In this document: positions 18,632-29,570 of the stretch, one piece after another | How positions within the stretch are numbered: position 1 is the first letter of the stretch | Layout of the letters: every line of letters begins with the position of its first letter | Source: Streptomyces sp. NBC_00568 | Lineage (GTDB): Bacteria; Actinomycetota; Actinomycetes; Streptomycetales; Streptomycetaceae | Assembly: GCF_026341855.1 (NCBI RefSeq) | Contig: NZ_JAPENW010000001.1 | Span: forward strand, 5,323,001 to 5,387,000 | DNA length: 64,000 nt | Direction of reading: 5' to 3' | Position numbers and translations under genes: made by a program | The notes under the pieces: generated by a model | Told to the model about the DNA's origin: nothing | Seen by the model: only the letters and a program-made list of their open reading frames with translations | Databases searched by the model: none

Positions 18632-19220
18632 GTGAGGCGGTCGCGGGTGTCCTGGCCGGGTGAAGTGGGTGTGGGGGAGGGCGGGTTGGGGAAGCGGAGG
18701 GCGCGCAGGTCGGCCCACGGGTAGTGGGGGTAGGTGTCGCCGAAGAGAAAGCTTTGCTGTTGCTGTGCTGTCTTGTTGCTGATGGGCAGGTCGAGGCGGG
18801 GGAGCTCGATGGCGGGCGGCCGGCCGCGCGCACTCGTATACGGAGATGCGTACCGTGATCATGCGGGGATTTCCGGCCCTTACTGTCAGTGGCAGCCGGA
18901 GTGTGGTGGTGGCGCTCAACTGGGTTGTTCCGGCGCCCACTTGGTGGACTGTGACGGGGGTGCCGCGGGGCGATGTCGACCTCGAAGCGGAAGGGGTGGG
19001 CTCGGGGCCGAGGCCCTTGTGATGGAGGGTGGTGACACTGGCGGACCGCGGGTGGGGGTCCGGGGGTGGCCCGGGTGGACGGGGCGCGGGGTGAGTGGGC
19101 GGCCGTTGCGGTCGCGATGATGATCGGGCCCGCGGGCGCGTACCCCGCCGGTGGCTCCGGAGCGACGGGTGGCGTACGCGGGCGAGGCGCCGGTGCGAAC
19201 GCGGGAGTGCGGGCCAACGG
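18622..19220 (-). pseudogene. frameshifted remnant of a secreted/Tat-type protein gene
   Basis: Minus-strand translation gives protein-like sequence in changing frames. The end reads NKTAQQQQSFLFGDTYPHYP then WADLRALRFPNPPSP and a TAA at 18622. Upstream, VTTLHHKGLGPEPTP is in a second frame, FRFEVDIAP in a third, and GTPVTVHQVGAGTTQLSATT back in the second. Third-position GC follows these frames. The switches fall in C-runs, so the changes look like single-base indels in homopolymers: at least three between about 19000 and 18820. The N-terminus is unclear, so the upper boundary is approximate. The composition recalls streptomycete Tat signal sequence domain proteins. Sequencing error cannot be excluded. 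Confidence 0.55.
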
Positions 19221-19379
19221 GCGCCGAGGCGTGCGGGGTTCGACCTCGGCACGTCGGCGGGGCGTCCTGGTGGGGGCCGCCGGCTTCGTCCGGGTGCTGC
19301 GGCTCGACGGGCCCGATGCCGGTCATGTCTCACGCCGGCCGGAGAGCGTGGCTCCGCCAATGGGCTGTGCGGGGTGGGG

Positions 19380-19735
19380 AGTTGGGTGCCCGAGGTGCGC
19401 CCCCGAGGCGGGCTCCCGTGGCCGGGTCCCCGAGGCGGGCTCCCTGTGGCCGGACCCCCGAGGCCGGGCTCCCGAGGTGGGTCCCCCGAGGCGGGCTCCC
19501 ATGGCCGGGCTCGCTAGGTGGGCTCCCCGTGGCCGGACCCCTGAGGCCGGGCTCCCGAGGTGGGTCCGCCGAGGCGGGCTCCCCATGGCCGGGCTCCCAA
19601 GGTGGGCTCCCGAGGCCGCGCCCCCGAGATGGGCTCCCCGAGGTGGGATCCCGAGGCCGGGCTCTCGAGATGGCCCCCGTGGCCGGGCCCCCGGGGTGGG
19701 ATCCCGAGGCCGGCTTCCCGGGCTGGGAGTCCGGA
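19380..19735. repeat. 15-bp GC-rich minisatellite
   Basis: Twenty or more degenerate copies of a unit like GAGGCGGGCTCCCCR, alternating with versions carrying TGGCCGGGC or AGGTGGG. A higher-order block starting at GAGGCCGGGCTCCCGAGG recurs after 83 bases (near 19461 and 19544). Since 15 is a multiple of three, long frames encoding pentapeptide repeats are open on both strands, but none has a ribosome binding site. The flanks, 19221-19379 and 19736-19907, hold no recognised gene. Confidence 0.75.
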
Positions 19736-19907
19736 GGGGGCTGGGCGCCCCGGGAGGCGGACGCTCCCACCGCTCCCCTCCGGGTCGCCCCTGTGTGTTC
19801 CCGCCGCCCGGGGGCGGTTCCCTCCCTCGGGCGGCTCTTGAGGGCCCCTCGGGCGTCCCGTGAGGCCCCGGGGCGCCCCGGAGGGGAGCGGCCCGGTCCC
19901 CGGGGTG

Positions 19908-20369
19908 TCAGCTCTGGGGTGCGTCCTTGAGGATGCAGGTGAGGCGGGCGCTGCAGACGCGCTTGCCGTCCTCGTCGGTGATGGCGATCTCGTACGTCGC
20001 CGAGGTGCGGCCGCGGTGGACGGGGGTGGCGACGCCGGTGACGAGGCCGGAGCGGACGCCGCGGTGGTGGGTGCAGTTCAGGTCGACGCCGACGGCGATC
20101 TTGGAGATGCCGCCGTGGAGCATGGCCCCGACGGAGCCGATGGTCTCGGCGAGGACGGCGGAGGCTCCTCCGTGCAGGAGGCCGTAGGGCTGGGTGTTGC
20201 CCTCCACGGGCATGGTGCCCACGACGCGGTCCGCGGAGGCTTCGACGATCTGGACGCCCATGCGGTTGCCGAGGTGGCCCGCGGAGAACAGGGCGGGCAG
20301 GTCGACGCCGAGGGCGGCGTACTCGTCGAGGACCTCTTGCGGGAACTTCACGGTGTGCTGCTCGCCCAT
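19908..20369 (-). CDS. PaaI-type hotdog thioesterase
   Basis: 153 residues forming a single 4HBT hotdog domain. The family motif is PYGLLHGGASAVLAETIGS, in which the HGG turn and the acidic residue on the following helix take part in catalysis. It should hydrolyse acyl- or aryl-CoA thioesters in the cytoplasm; the substrate cannot be read from sequence. The ATG lies 44 bases from a palindrome typical of TetR-family operators, which suggests control by an acyl-CoA-responsive repressor. It follows the oxidoreductase gene by 60 bases. Confidence 0.85.
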   Translation of the reverse strand: MGEQHTVKFPQEVLDEYAALGVDLPALFSAGHLGNRMGVQIVEASADRVVGTMPVEGNTQPYGLLHGGASAVLAETIGSVGAMLHGGISKIAVGVDLNCTHHRGVRSGLVTGVATPVHRGRTSATYEIAITDEDGKRVCSARLTCILKDAPQS

Positions 20370-20413
20370 GGGGCCTGGCTCCGTTCGTCGTCGACCACTT
20401 CGTCGTGGTTTCT

Positions 20414-20429
20414 CCGACTGAGCGAACGC

Positions 20430-20437
<8 letters not shown>
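20414..20437. promoter_or_regulatory. TetR-type palindromic operator
   Basis: CCGACTGAGCG (20414-20424) is followed by AA and the exact inverse arm (20427-20437). It lies upstream of the thioesterase gene and overlaps the last codons and stop of the oxidoreductase gene. The sequence style matches operators of TetR-family repressors; a terminator role is also possible. Confidence 0.55.
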
Positions 20438-22709
<2,272 letters not shown>

Positions 22710-22878
22710 CGCTGAACCCCTTCGCGTGCGCACCTCGGTGTGCGTCTCCTCGTACCCCTTCGATCCTCGCACGCGCGGCCGACAGCGAAGGCGGGGGGCC
22801 GTGGGAGCGCGGGCCGGGCGGGAGCGTGCCGGGCTGCGAGGGCTCTCGATGTCAGTGGGGCGTGGCAGGATCGGGGGC

Positions 22879-25605
22879 GTGGCAGAAACAGCATCGAAGA
22901 AGACCGAGAAAACCGCAGGTACGGGCCGTCCGCGGCTGATGCTCATGGATGGGCACTCGCTGGCCTACCGCGCGTTCTTCGCGCTGCCCGCCGAGAACTT
23001 CACCACCGCGACGGGCCAGCCGACGAACGCCATCTATGGTTTCGCGTCGATGCTGGCGAACACGCTGCGCGACGAGTCGCCCACGCACTTCGCGGTGGCG
23101 TTCGACGTATCGCGCAAGACCTGGCGCTCCGAGGAGTTCACCGAGTACAAGGCGAACAGGTCGAAGACCCCGGACGAGTTCAAGGGGCAGGTCGAGCTGA
23201 TCGGCGAGGTGCTGGACGCGATGCACGCGCAGCGGTTCGCGGTGGACGGTTTCGAGGCCGACGACATCATCGCGACGCTCGCCACCCAGGCCGAGGCCGA
23301 GGGCTTCGACGTGCTGATCGTCACCGGCGACCGCGACTCCTTCCAGCTGGTCTCCGAGCACACGACGGTGCTGTACCCGACGAAGGGTGTCTCCGAGCTG
23401 ACCCGGTTCACTCCGGAGAAGGTCTTCGAGAAGTACGGGCTGACGCCGGCGCAGTACCCCGACTTCGCGGCGCTGCGCGGCGACCCGTCGGACAACCTGC
23501 CGGGCATCCCCGGGGTCGGCGAGAAGACGGCCGCGAAGTGGATCAACCAGTTCGGTTCGTTCGCGGAGCTGGTCGAGCGCGTCGACGAGGTCAAGGGCAA
23601 GGCCGGGCAGAACCTGCGCGACCACCTGGAGGCGGTGAAGCTCAACCGCCGTCTCACCGAGATGGTCAAGGACGTCGAGCTGCCCCGGACGGTCGCCGAC
23701 CTGGAGCGGGCCGCGTACGACCGTACGGCCCTCGCGATGGTCCTGGACACCCTGGAGATCCGTAACCCCTCGCTGCGCGAGCGGCTGCTCGCGGTGGACC
23801 CGGGGGCCGCGGAGGCCGAGGAGACACGGCCCGTCGCCGAGGGCGTCGAGATCGACGGCACGGTGCTGGGCGCGGGCGAGCTGAAGCCGTGGCTCGCCGA
23901 GCACGGCACGGCGGTTCTGGGCATGTCCACGGTCGACTCGTGGGCGCTGGGCACAGGTGCCGTCGCCGAGGTGGCCCTCGCGGCCGGTGCGGGCGCGGCT
24001 GCCTGGTTCGACCCGTCCCAGCTGGACGAGTCCGACGAGAACGCGTTCGCGACGTGGCTCGCCGACCCCGCGAAGCACAAGGTCATGCACAGTGCCAAGG
24101 GCGCGATGCGGGTCTTCGCCGAGCACGGCTGGACCATCGAGGGCGTGACCATGGACACCGCGCTGGCCGCCTATCTGGTCAAGCCGGGCCGCCGTTCCTT
24201 CGCGCTGGACGCGCTGTCCCTGGAGTACCTGGGGCGGGAGCTCGGCCCCGCCGCCGCGGCCGACGGCCAGCTCGCCTTCGGCACGGACGAGCAGGCCGAG
24301 GCCGACGCGCTGATGACGCAGGCCCGCACGATCCTCGACCTGGGCGAGGCGTTCGGGGAGAAGCTCCAGGAGGTCGGCGCGGCCGACCTGCTGCGCGACA
24401 TGGAGCTGCCCACGTCCAGCCTGCTGGCCCGCCTGGAGCGGCACGGCATCGCGGCGGACAGGGCGCACCTGGAGGCCATGGAGCAGATGTTCGCCGGGGC
24501 CGTGCAGCAGGCGGTGAAGGAGGCGCACGCGGCCGCGGGGCACGAGTTCAACCTCGGCTCGCCCAAGCAGCTCCAGGAAGTCCTCTTCGGCGAGCTGGCC
24601 CTGCCGAAGACCAAGAAGACCAAGACGGGCTACACGACGGACGCGGACGCCCTGGCCTGGCTCGCGGCGCAGACCGAGAACGAACTGCCCGTGATCATGC
24701 TCCGCCACCGGGAGCAGGCCAAGCTGCGTGTCACCGTCGAGGGCCTGATCAAGTCGATCGCCGCGGACGGCCGCATCCACACCACCTACAACCAGACGGT
24801 CGCGGCGACGGGCCGTCTGTCGTCGACCGATCCGAACCTGCAGAACATCCCGGTGCGCACGGACGAGGGCCGCGCGATCCGCCGCGGCTTCGTGGTCGGT
24901 GAGGGCTTCGAGTCCCTCATGACCGCGGACTACAGCCAGATCGAGCTCCGGGTGATGGCCCATCTGTCCGAGGACGAGGGCCTGTTGGAGGCGTTCGCCT
25001 CCGGCGAGGACCTGCACACCACCGTGGCCTCCCAGGTGTTCTCCGTGGAGCGGTCCGCGGTCGACGCCGAGATGCGCCGCAAGATCAAGGCGATGTCGTA
25101 CGGCCTCGCCTACGGGCTGTCGGCCTTCGGCCTCTCCCAGCAGCTGAACATCGAGGCGGGCGAGGCCCGTGCGCTGATGGACACGTACTTCGAGCGCTTC
25201 GGCGGCGTGCGGGACTATCTGCGCCGGGTGGTGGACGAGGCCCGCGCGACGGGCTACACCGCGACGCTCTTCGGGCGCCGCCGTTATCTGCCGGATCTCA
25301 ACAGTGACAACCGGCAGCGCCGCGAGGCGGCCGAGCGCATGGCGCTCAACGCGCCCATCCAGGGCACGGCCGCCGACATCGTCAAGATCGCGATGCTCAA
25401 TGTGGACCGGGCGCTGCGCGAGGCGAAGCTCACCTCCCGCATGCTCCTCCAGGTCCATGACGAAATCGTCCTGGAGATCGCTCCCGGCGAGCGGGAGAGG
25501 ACCGAGGAGCTGCTGCGCCGCGAGATGGCGTCCGCCGTCCAGCTCCGGGCACCGCTGGACGTCTCCGTCGGTTCGGGCCCGGACTGGGAGTCCGCGGCGC
25601 ACTAG
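22879..25605 (+). CDS. polA: DNA polymerase I
   Basis: 908 residues. The 5'-3' exonuclease domain covers about 1-300 (MDGHSLAYRAFFALP, TGDRDSFQL, GIPGVGEKTA). The 3'-5' exonuclease domain (about 310-510) is degenerate: where an active enzyme has Asp-x-Glu it reads LGMSTVDSW, so proofreading is probably lost, as known for other actinobacterial Pol I. The polymerase domain shows motif A DYSQIELR, motif B RRKIKAMSYGLAYG and motif C QVHDEIVLE. It fills gaps and removes RNA primers. GTG 22879 fits the known streptomycete start MAETASKKTE and has AGGA 8 bases upstream; ATG 22849 is an alternative. Confidence 0.97.
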   Translation: MAETASKKTEKTAGTGRPRLMLMDGHSLAYRAFFALPAENFTTATGQPTNAIYGFASMLANTLRDESPTHFAVAFDVSRKTWRSEEFTEYKANRSKTPDEFKGQVELIGEVLDAMHAQRFAVDGFEADDIIATLATQAEAEGFDVLIVTGDRDSFQLVSEHTTVLYPTKGVSELTRFTPEKVFEKYGLTPAQYPDFAALRGDPSDNLPGIPGVGEKTAAKWINQFGSFAELVERVDEVKGKAGQNLRDHLEAVKLNRRLTEMVKDVELPRTVADLERAAYDRTALAMVLDTLEIRNPSLRERLLAVDPGAAEAEETRPVAEGVEIDGTVLGAGELKPWLAEHGTAVLGMSTVDSWALGTGAVAEVALAAGAGAAAWFDPSQLDESDENAFATWLADPAKHKVMHSAKGAMRVFAEHGWTIEGVTMDTALAAYLVKPGRRSFALDALSLEYLGRELGPAAAADGQLAFGTDEQAEADALMTQARTILDLGEAFGEKLQEVGAADLLRDMELPTSSLLARLERHGIAADRAHLEAMEQMFAGAVQQAVKEAHAAAGHEFNLGSPKQLQEVLFGELALPKTKKTKTGYTTDADALAWLAAQTENELPVIMLRHREQAKLRVTVEGLIKSIAADGRIHTTYNQTVAATGRLSSTDPNLQNIPVRTDEGRAIRRGFVVGEGFESLMTADYSQIELRVMAHLSEDEGLLEAFASGEDLHTTVASQVFSVERSAVDAEMRRKIKAMSYGLAYGLSAFGLSQQLNIEAGEARALMDTYFERFGGVRDYLRRVVDEARATGYTATLFGRRRYLPDLNSDNRQRREAAERMALNAPIQGTAADIVKIAMLNVDRALREAKLTSRMLLQVHDEIVLEIAPGERERTEELLRREMASAVQLRAPLDVSVGSGPDWESAAH

Positions 25606-25645
25606 CGTCCGCGGGGGCGGCTCACCGCCGCCTTCGGCCTACGGG

Positions 25646-25679
25646 CGCGGGCCCGGCACCGTGAGGTGCCGGGCCCGCG
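25646..25679 (+). terminator. terminator after polA
   Basis: A 15-bp GC stem (25646-25660 / 25665-25679) closes on the tetraloop GTGA. There is no U-run. Confidence 0.75.
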
Positions 25680-25838
25680 TGCCCGTACAGCCGCGGCCGC
25701 GGCCACGGAGGATGCGCCCCGGGGCGGTTTCCGCGCTCCCACGCGCTTTCCGCGCTTTCCGTGGTTCCGGAGCGAACCGTCACTCGCGTGGCCCTCGCAA
25801 AGGGGCCGGGCGCCGAAGGGGCCCGTAAGGATGCGGGC

Positions 25839-26387
25839 ATGGGTATACGCACGCTCCACCGCCGTACGGCCATGGCCACGACTGTCGTGGTCGCGACCGT
25901 GACGGTGACCGCGGCCGTCGTCCCGGCGCTGTTCGCGCCGGTACCCGCGATCGCCGCGGAAGCGGGCACCGCCCAGCTGCCCGCGGTCACCCGTTCCCCC
26001 CACGAACGGGACCGCACCGCCCGGACGTCCCGCGGCCTGAGGGCGGCGCTGTCGGCACGCCTGGGCGCGCCCTCCGGCATACTGCGCGGCCCGAAGGCGC
26101 GCATCGAGGACGGTGGGCAGCCCCGGGCCGCGCACGGCCGGCGCGTGCACGGCACCGGAGCCTTCACCGGTCCCGCCCGTACCTATCGCATCGTCGTCCT
26201 GTCGTACGACAACCCGAAGACAGCACATTCGAAGACGGTGCATCCGAAGACAGCACATCCGAGGACGGCCCACCCGGCGGCGGCGCACGGGATCCGCGCG
26301 ATCGAACGCATCGCCCGGGCCGTGCACCGCGGCCTCAGCCGTGGACGCGGTCTGCTCCTGGGGCCCGGCTCGCCGTCCGGGGCATGA
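25839..26387 (+). CDS. small secreted protein of unknown function with KTAH repeats
   Basis: 182 residues. An N-terminal signal peptide (basic MGIRTLHRR, a long Val/Ala/Thr core, cleavage near AIAAEAG) predicts export. The rest is basic and low in complexity. Around residues 125-145, four to five 15-base tandem units encode HSKTVHPKTAHPRTAH. No domain is recognised. ATG 25839 has AAGGA upstream with good spacing; the open frame extends 5' without a better start. Its stop is 19 bases from the convergent DUF4184 gene. It could be a lineage-specific exported protein. Confidence 0.55.
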   Translation: MGIRTLHRRTAMATTVVVATVTVTAAVVPALFAPVPAIAAEAGTAQLPAVTRSPHERDRTARTSRGLRAALSARLGAPSGILRGPKARIEDGGQPRAAHGRRVHGTGAFTGPARTYRIVVLSYDNPKTAHSKTVHPKTAHPRTAHPAAAHGIRAIERIARAVHRGLSRGRGLLLGPGSPSGA

Positions 26388-26406
26388 TCCGAACGGCAGC
26401 CCCGGG

Positions 26407-27261
26407 TCAGCGGGCAGCGGGACGGCTCGGCTCCGGGCGGGACGCCGCCGGGCCGGGGCGAGCGGGGGCGGGACGCCACACCCTGACGGCGGCGGCGTAC
26501 AGAGAAAGGCCGAGGACCAGGCCCGCGCCGCCGCCGAAACACAGCGTCGGAATCAGCTCCCACGGCTTGGCGACGGACCCCCAGTACGCCCACCAGCGCA
26601 GCGCCCGCTGCACCGCCGCCACCAGCGCACAGCACCCGATCACCGCACCGGCCAGCCATCGGTCGGCGGCCGACAGCACGGGCACGCCCACGGCCGGCCC
26701 GTGCGGCGTGCGGCGCAGCGCCAGCACCACGAACGTCACGATCACAATGGCCGCCACCGCCGAACTGCCGTACTGGACGTACCAGTAGAGCGGCGAGCCC
26801 GCGAGGTCCCGCCCGAGGACGGGGAGGAGCCGCGTCCCCCACCGGTCGTGATGCGTGAACGCGTCCCACACCACATGCGTCAGCGCGCCGACCGCCGCGG
26901 AGACATACCACCGCAGAACCATCGGCGCGCGTACCGGCTCGCGCGTGGCCCCACAGCGCAGGAGCCGCGCCGTGCGCCCCTGCCGTGCCACAGGCATCAG
27001 TGCCACCAGCGGTTCGCGCAGCACCAGCCAGGCGCCCACCAGCACCCACGCGATGAGCACGTCGACGGTGAACACTCCGGTGAACGCGTGGGTGAAGCTG
27101 CCGAACTCCATCGCCCCGGGCAGCACGCTCGCCGCGTAGTAGGTCAGGTCGGGAGCGAAGGAGCCGGCCACGAGAACGGCGGGAATCAGTCGGCCGCGAC
27201 CGGTTCCGTCCCCGCGTACGGCGGGCAGTACGGCCGCCGCGTGACTGAGAGTGAAGGGCAA
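26407..27261 (-). CDS. DUF4184 family membrane protein
   Basis: 284 residues with the DUF4184 start MPFTLSHAAAVLP and about seven hydrophobic segments. Conserved acidic and histidine residues (FAPDLTYY, SFTHAF, HVVWDAFTHHDRWG) fall near the membrane and resemble those of membrane-bound metal-dependent hydrolases, but no activity is known for the family. The start is an uncommon TTG at 27261: it gives the exact family N-terminus and has GGGAG 7 bases upstream. The long open frame further upstream is antisense to the transglycosylase gene and is not coding. Confidence 0.82.
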   Translation of the reverse strand: MPFTLSHAAAVLPAVRGDGTGRGRLIPAVLVAGSFAPDLTYYAASVLPGAMEFGSFTHAFTGVFTVDVLIAWVLVGAWLVLREPLVALMPVARQGRTARLLRCGATREPVRAPMVLRWYVSAAVGALTHVVWDAFTHHDRWGTRLLPVLGRDLAGSPLYWYVQYGSSAVAAIVIVTFVVLALRRTPHGPAVGVPVLSAADRWLAGAVIGCCALVAAVQRALRWWAYWGSVAKPWELIPTLCFGGGAGLVLGLSLYAAAVRVWRPAPARPGPAASRPEPSRPAAR

Positions 27262-27396
27262 GTCGTCTCCCTGCGGCTGCTGTTGGCCGGGTATGTCCGG
27301 CCCGTTGATCACTGGCGGCCAGTATGCGGGACGACGGCTCATGGCCAACTGGTGAACACCGGGCGCGAACGGGTCCCCGGGCGAAGGAAGTTGTCG

Positions 27397-27507
27397 TAGG
27401 GTCGCCTGGGTTGCCGCGCCGGGGAGCACAACCAAAGCGGCAACAAAACGATCAGAGATGTGAGAGACGGCGGGGTGGTCCGGTCGTCGGTGGGAGGGGT
27501 TCAATCG
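27397..27507 (+). promoter_or_regulatory. promoter and structured leader of the transglycosylase gene
   Basis: TAGGGT (27397-27402) is a plausible -10 box. The predicted transcript would begin with GTTGCCGC (27410-27417), which pairs with GCGGCAAC (27437-27444) around a 19-base loop, leaving a leader of about 98 bases. I could not match it to the c-di-AMP (ydaO) riboswitch that controls some streptomycete cell-wall hydrolases. Confidence 0.35.
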
Positions 27508-29223
27508 ATGGCGGCGCAATTCGGCAGGAGGCTGCGCAAGGGCGCGGCAACCACCGCTGTGGCCGCGGCCGCGGTCGCGGCTCTGTCCGCCTCCCAGGCC
27601 CCGGGAGCGACCGTCGACGACCACGGCAGACAGTCGGCCGGTGCCGACACGGGCCAGGACGTGAGCGACACGGGCGACGGAACCGCGACCGGCAACTCGC
27701 GCTACTTCACCGATCTTCCGCCGCTCGAGAGCCCGAACCCCGCGCCGACCACGGGGGGTGGCGCACCCGCCGCCGCGGGCTCCGCCGAGGCGGGCATCCC
27801 CGCGACGGTCCTGGACGCCTACAAGCAGGCCGAGGCGTCGCTGCGCGAGTCCAAGCCCACCTGCAACCTGCCCTGGCAGCTTCTGGCCGCCATCGGCAAG
27901 GTCGAGTCGGGCCAGGCCCGCGGCGGCCGCGTCGACGCGAACGGCACCACCCTGTCGCCGATCCTCGGCCCGGTCCTCAACGGCAACGGCTTCGCCAGCA
28001 TCAAGGACACCGACAACGGCGCGTACGACGGCGACAGCACGTACGACCGCGCGGTGGGCCCCATGCAGTTCATCCCCTCCACGTGGGAATGGTCGGGCCG
28101 CGACGGCAACGGCGACGGCAAGAAGGACCCCAACAACATCTACGACGCGGCGCTCGCCGCCGGGCACTACCTGTGCCGCTTCGACCACGACATGTCGGTC
28201 CAGTCGCAGATGAACGCCTCGATCCTCAGCTACAACAACTCGACGGCGTACCTCCACACCGTCCTGTCGTGGCTGCAGTACTACCGCAAGGGCACGCACG
28301 AGGTGCCGGACGGCACGGGCACGCTGCCCTCGCACAACAGCGACGGCACGACCACACCGAGCCCCACGCCGCCGGTGCCCTCCCCGCCGGCCGGCCACAC
28401 GCCGGCCGGCGGCGGTCCGAAGAACCCCGCCCCGAAGCCGACCCCGCCCGCCCCCTCGACGCCGCCCGCCACCCCGACCCCGCCCGCGACCCCGCCCCCG
28501 ACGACCCCGCCCACCACCCCGCCGACGCCCACCGAGACCGTGGACCACCTGGCGGACGCGGACACCGGGAAGCTCACGGCGACGGCGGGCGACACGTTCG
28601 CGCACAAGGTCGTCGTGCGCACCGAGGACGACGACGACAAGGCCGTGGCCAAGGTCCGCGTCCGGTTCACGATCATCGGGGACACGGACGCCGTCTTCAC
28701 CGGCGGCGAGAGCGTCGCCACCGTCGTCACCGACAAGCTCGGCACCGCCACCGCGCCCGCGCTAGTGGCCGGGGAGAAGACCGGTGACTTCACCGTCCGC
28801 GTCACCGTCGTGGGCCGCGTCATGTCCGGCCTCGACTACACGGCGACCGTCACCGCGCGCCAGGCCGACACCCTGGCCCGCACCACCGACACCGCGCTGA
28901 CGTGCGTGCCGGGCGGCGAGTTCGCCGACCAGGTCGAGCTGAAGGCCACCTACAAGGGCGCCGCCGCGGGCAAGGTCGCCGCCACCGCGACCCTCCTCAA
29001 GTCCGCCGACGACGCCACCGAGAACGACAAGGGCCCCTACTTCAAGGACGCCGACGGCAAGACCGTACGCACCCTCACCACCCTGACCACCGACGCGGAC
29101 GGCCTGCTCAAGCTGCCGAAGCTGTACGCCGACGACACCACCGGCACCTACCTCCTCCGCATCACCACCACGGGCGGGGCGACCCTGACCGTCGAACTGA
29201 CGGTGGCCGCCGCCGCCTCGTAG
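27508..29223 (+). CDS. secreted lytic transglycosylase with C-terminal Ig-like domains
   Basis: 571 residues. After a signal peptide (AAQFGRRLRKGAATTAVAAA, cleavage near AQAPGA) comes a transglycosylase domain (about 105-265) with the catalytic glutamate in AIGKVESGQA and the motifs GPMQFIPSTWEW and AALAAGHYLC. An EF-hand-like loop DGNGDGKKDPNN lies inside it. A Pro/Thr-rich linker (about 275-340) leads to two immunoglobulin-like repeats, the first starting near LTATAGDTFAHKVVV. It cleaves peptidoglycan outside the membrane; the Ig-like part may bind wall polymers. ATG 27508 has a strong GGAGGGG upstream. Confidence 0.88.
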   Translation: MAAQFGRRLRKGAATTAVAAAAVAALSASQAPGATVDDHGRQSAGADTGQDVSDTGDGTATGNSRYFTDLPPLESPNPAPTTGGGAPAAAGSAEAGIPATVLDAYKQAEASLRESKPTCNLPWQLLAAIGKVESGQARGGRVDANGTTLSPILGPVLNGNGFASIKDTDNGAYDGDSTYDRAVGPMQFIPSTWEWSGRDGNGDGKKDPNNIYDAALAAGHYLCRFDHDMSVQSQMNASILSYNNSTAYLHTVLSWLQYYRKGTHEVPDGTGTLPSHNSDGTTTPSPTPPVPSPPAGHTPAGGGPKNPAPKPTPPAPSTPPATPTPPATPPPTTPPTTPPTPTETVDHLADADTGKLTATAGDTFAHKVVVRTEDDDDKAVAKVRVRFTIIGDTDAVFTGGESVATVVTDKLGTATAPALVAGEKTGDFTVRVTVVGRVMSGLDYTATVTARQADTLARTTDTALTCVPGGEFADQVELKATYKGAAAGKVAATATLLKSADDATENDKGPYFKDADGKTVRTLTTLTTDADGLLKLPKLYADDTTGTYLLRITTTGGATLTVELTVAAAAS

Positions 29224-29258
29224 CCCCGCGCCGCCACAGCGCGGCCCGTGCGCGCCCC

Positions 29259-29293
29259 GGGGCGCCCCTCCGCTCACGCCGGAGGGGCGCCCC
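29259..29293 (+). terminator. terminator after the transglycosylase gene
   Basis: A perfect 14-bp stem, GGGGCGCCCCTCCG and its inverse (29259-29272 / 29280-29293), with a 7-base loop. Confidence 0.75.
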
Positions 29294-29337
29294 GCTCCGT
29301 TCCCGGTCCGATCCCGGTCCGTTGTGTGTGCGACGTG

Positions 29338-29366
29338 TTCTCATCTCGGCCCGCCGTTGCTACGGT
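29338..29366 (+). promoter_or_regulatory. promoter of the SPW_0924/DUF3068 pair
   Basis: TTCTCA (29338-29343) and TACGGT (29361-29366) stand 17 bases apart. The predicted transcript start is about 38 bases before the small gene. Confidence 0.45.
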
Positions 29367-29410
29367 GCCGGACCTGACGATGTATCAGCTCCTGGCCCCG
29401 GGAGGCCCGC

Positions 29411-29545
29411 ATGCGTGCCCTCATCGCCGCCGCGACCGGTCTCGCCGTGGCGCTCGCGCTGGTCCTGACCATCACGGCCATGGGCTCGCCGGCCGGCCAC
29501 ACCTCGCCGAAGCCGATGCTCACCACCGTCCCCAAGCACCCCTGA
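29411..29545 (+). CDS. SPW_0924 family small membrane or secreted protein
   Basis: 44 residues: a short basic start (MRALIAAATG), one hydrophobic segment (LAVALALVLTITAMG) and a polar tail ending TTVPKHP. It has a clear ribosome binding site GGGAGG 5 bases before the ATG. I recognise it as the SPW_0924 family of very small streptomycete proteins; no function is known. It lies 25 bases before the DUF3068 gene, so the two are probably co-expressed and may work together in the membrane. Confidence 0.75.
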   Translation: MRALIAAATGLAVALALVLTITAMGSPAGHTSPKPMLTTVPKHP

Positions 29546-29570
29546 CGCACGCACCGGGAGGGCCGTCGAG

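Noticed and set aside
19330..19860. Pentapeptide-repeat proteins encoded across the minisatellite
   Set aside because: Long frames exist on both strands only because the unit is 15 bases. There is no ribosome binding site or coding GC pattern.
22852..25602. Very long minus-strand open frame of 916 codons opposite polA
   Set aside because: It is the GC-driven shadow of polA: low-complexity Arg/Leu/Val composition, no start signal, no recognisable domain.
27403..27507. c-di-AMP (ydaO) riboswitch before the transglycosylase gene
   Set aside because: The conserved ydaO core could not be matched; only one simple hairpin is seen.
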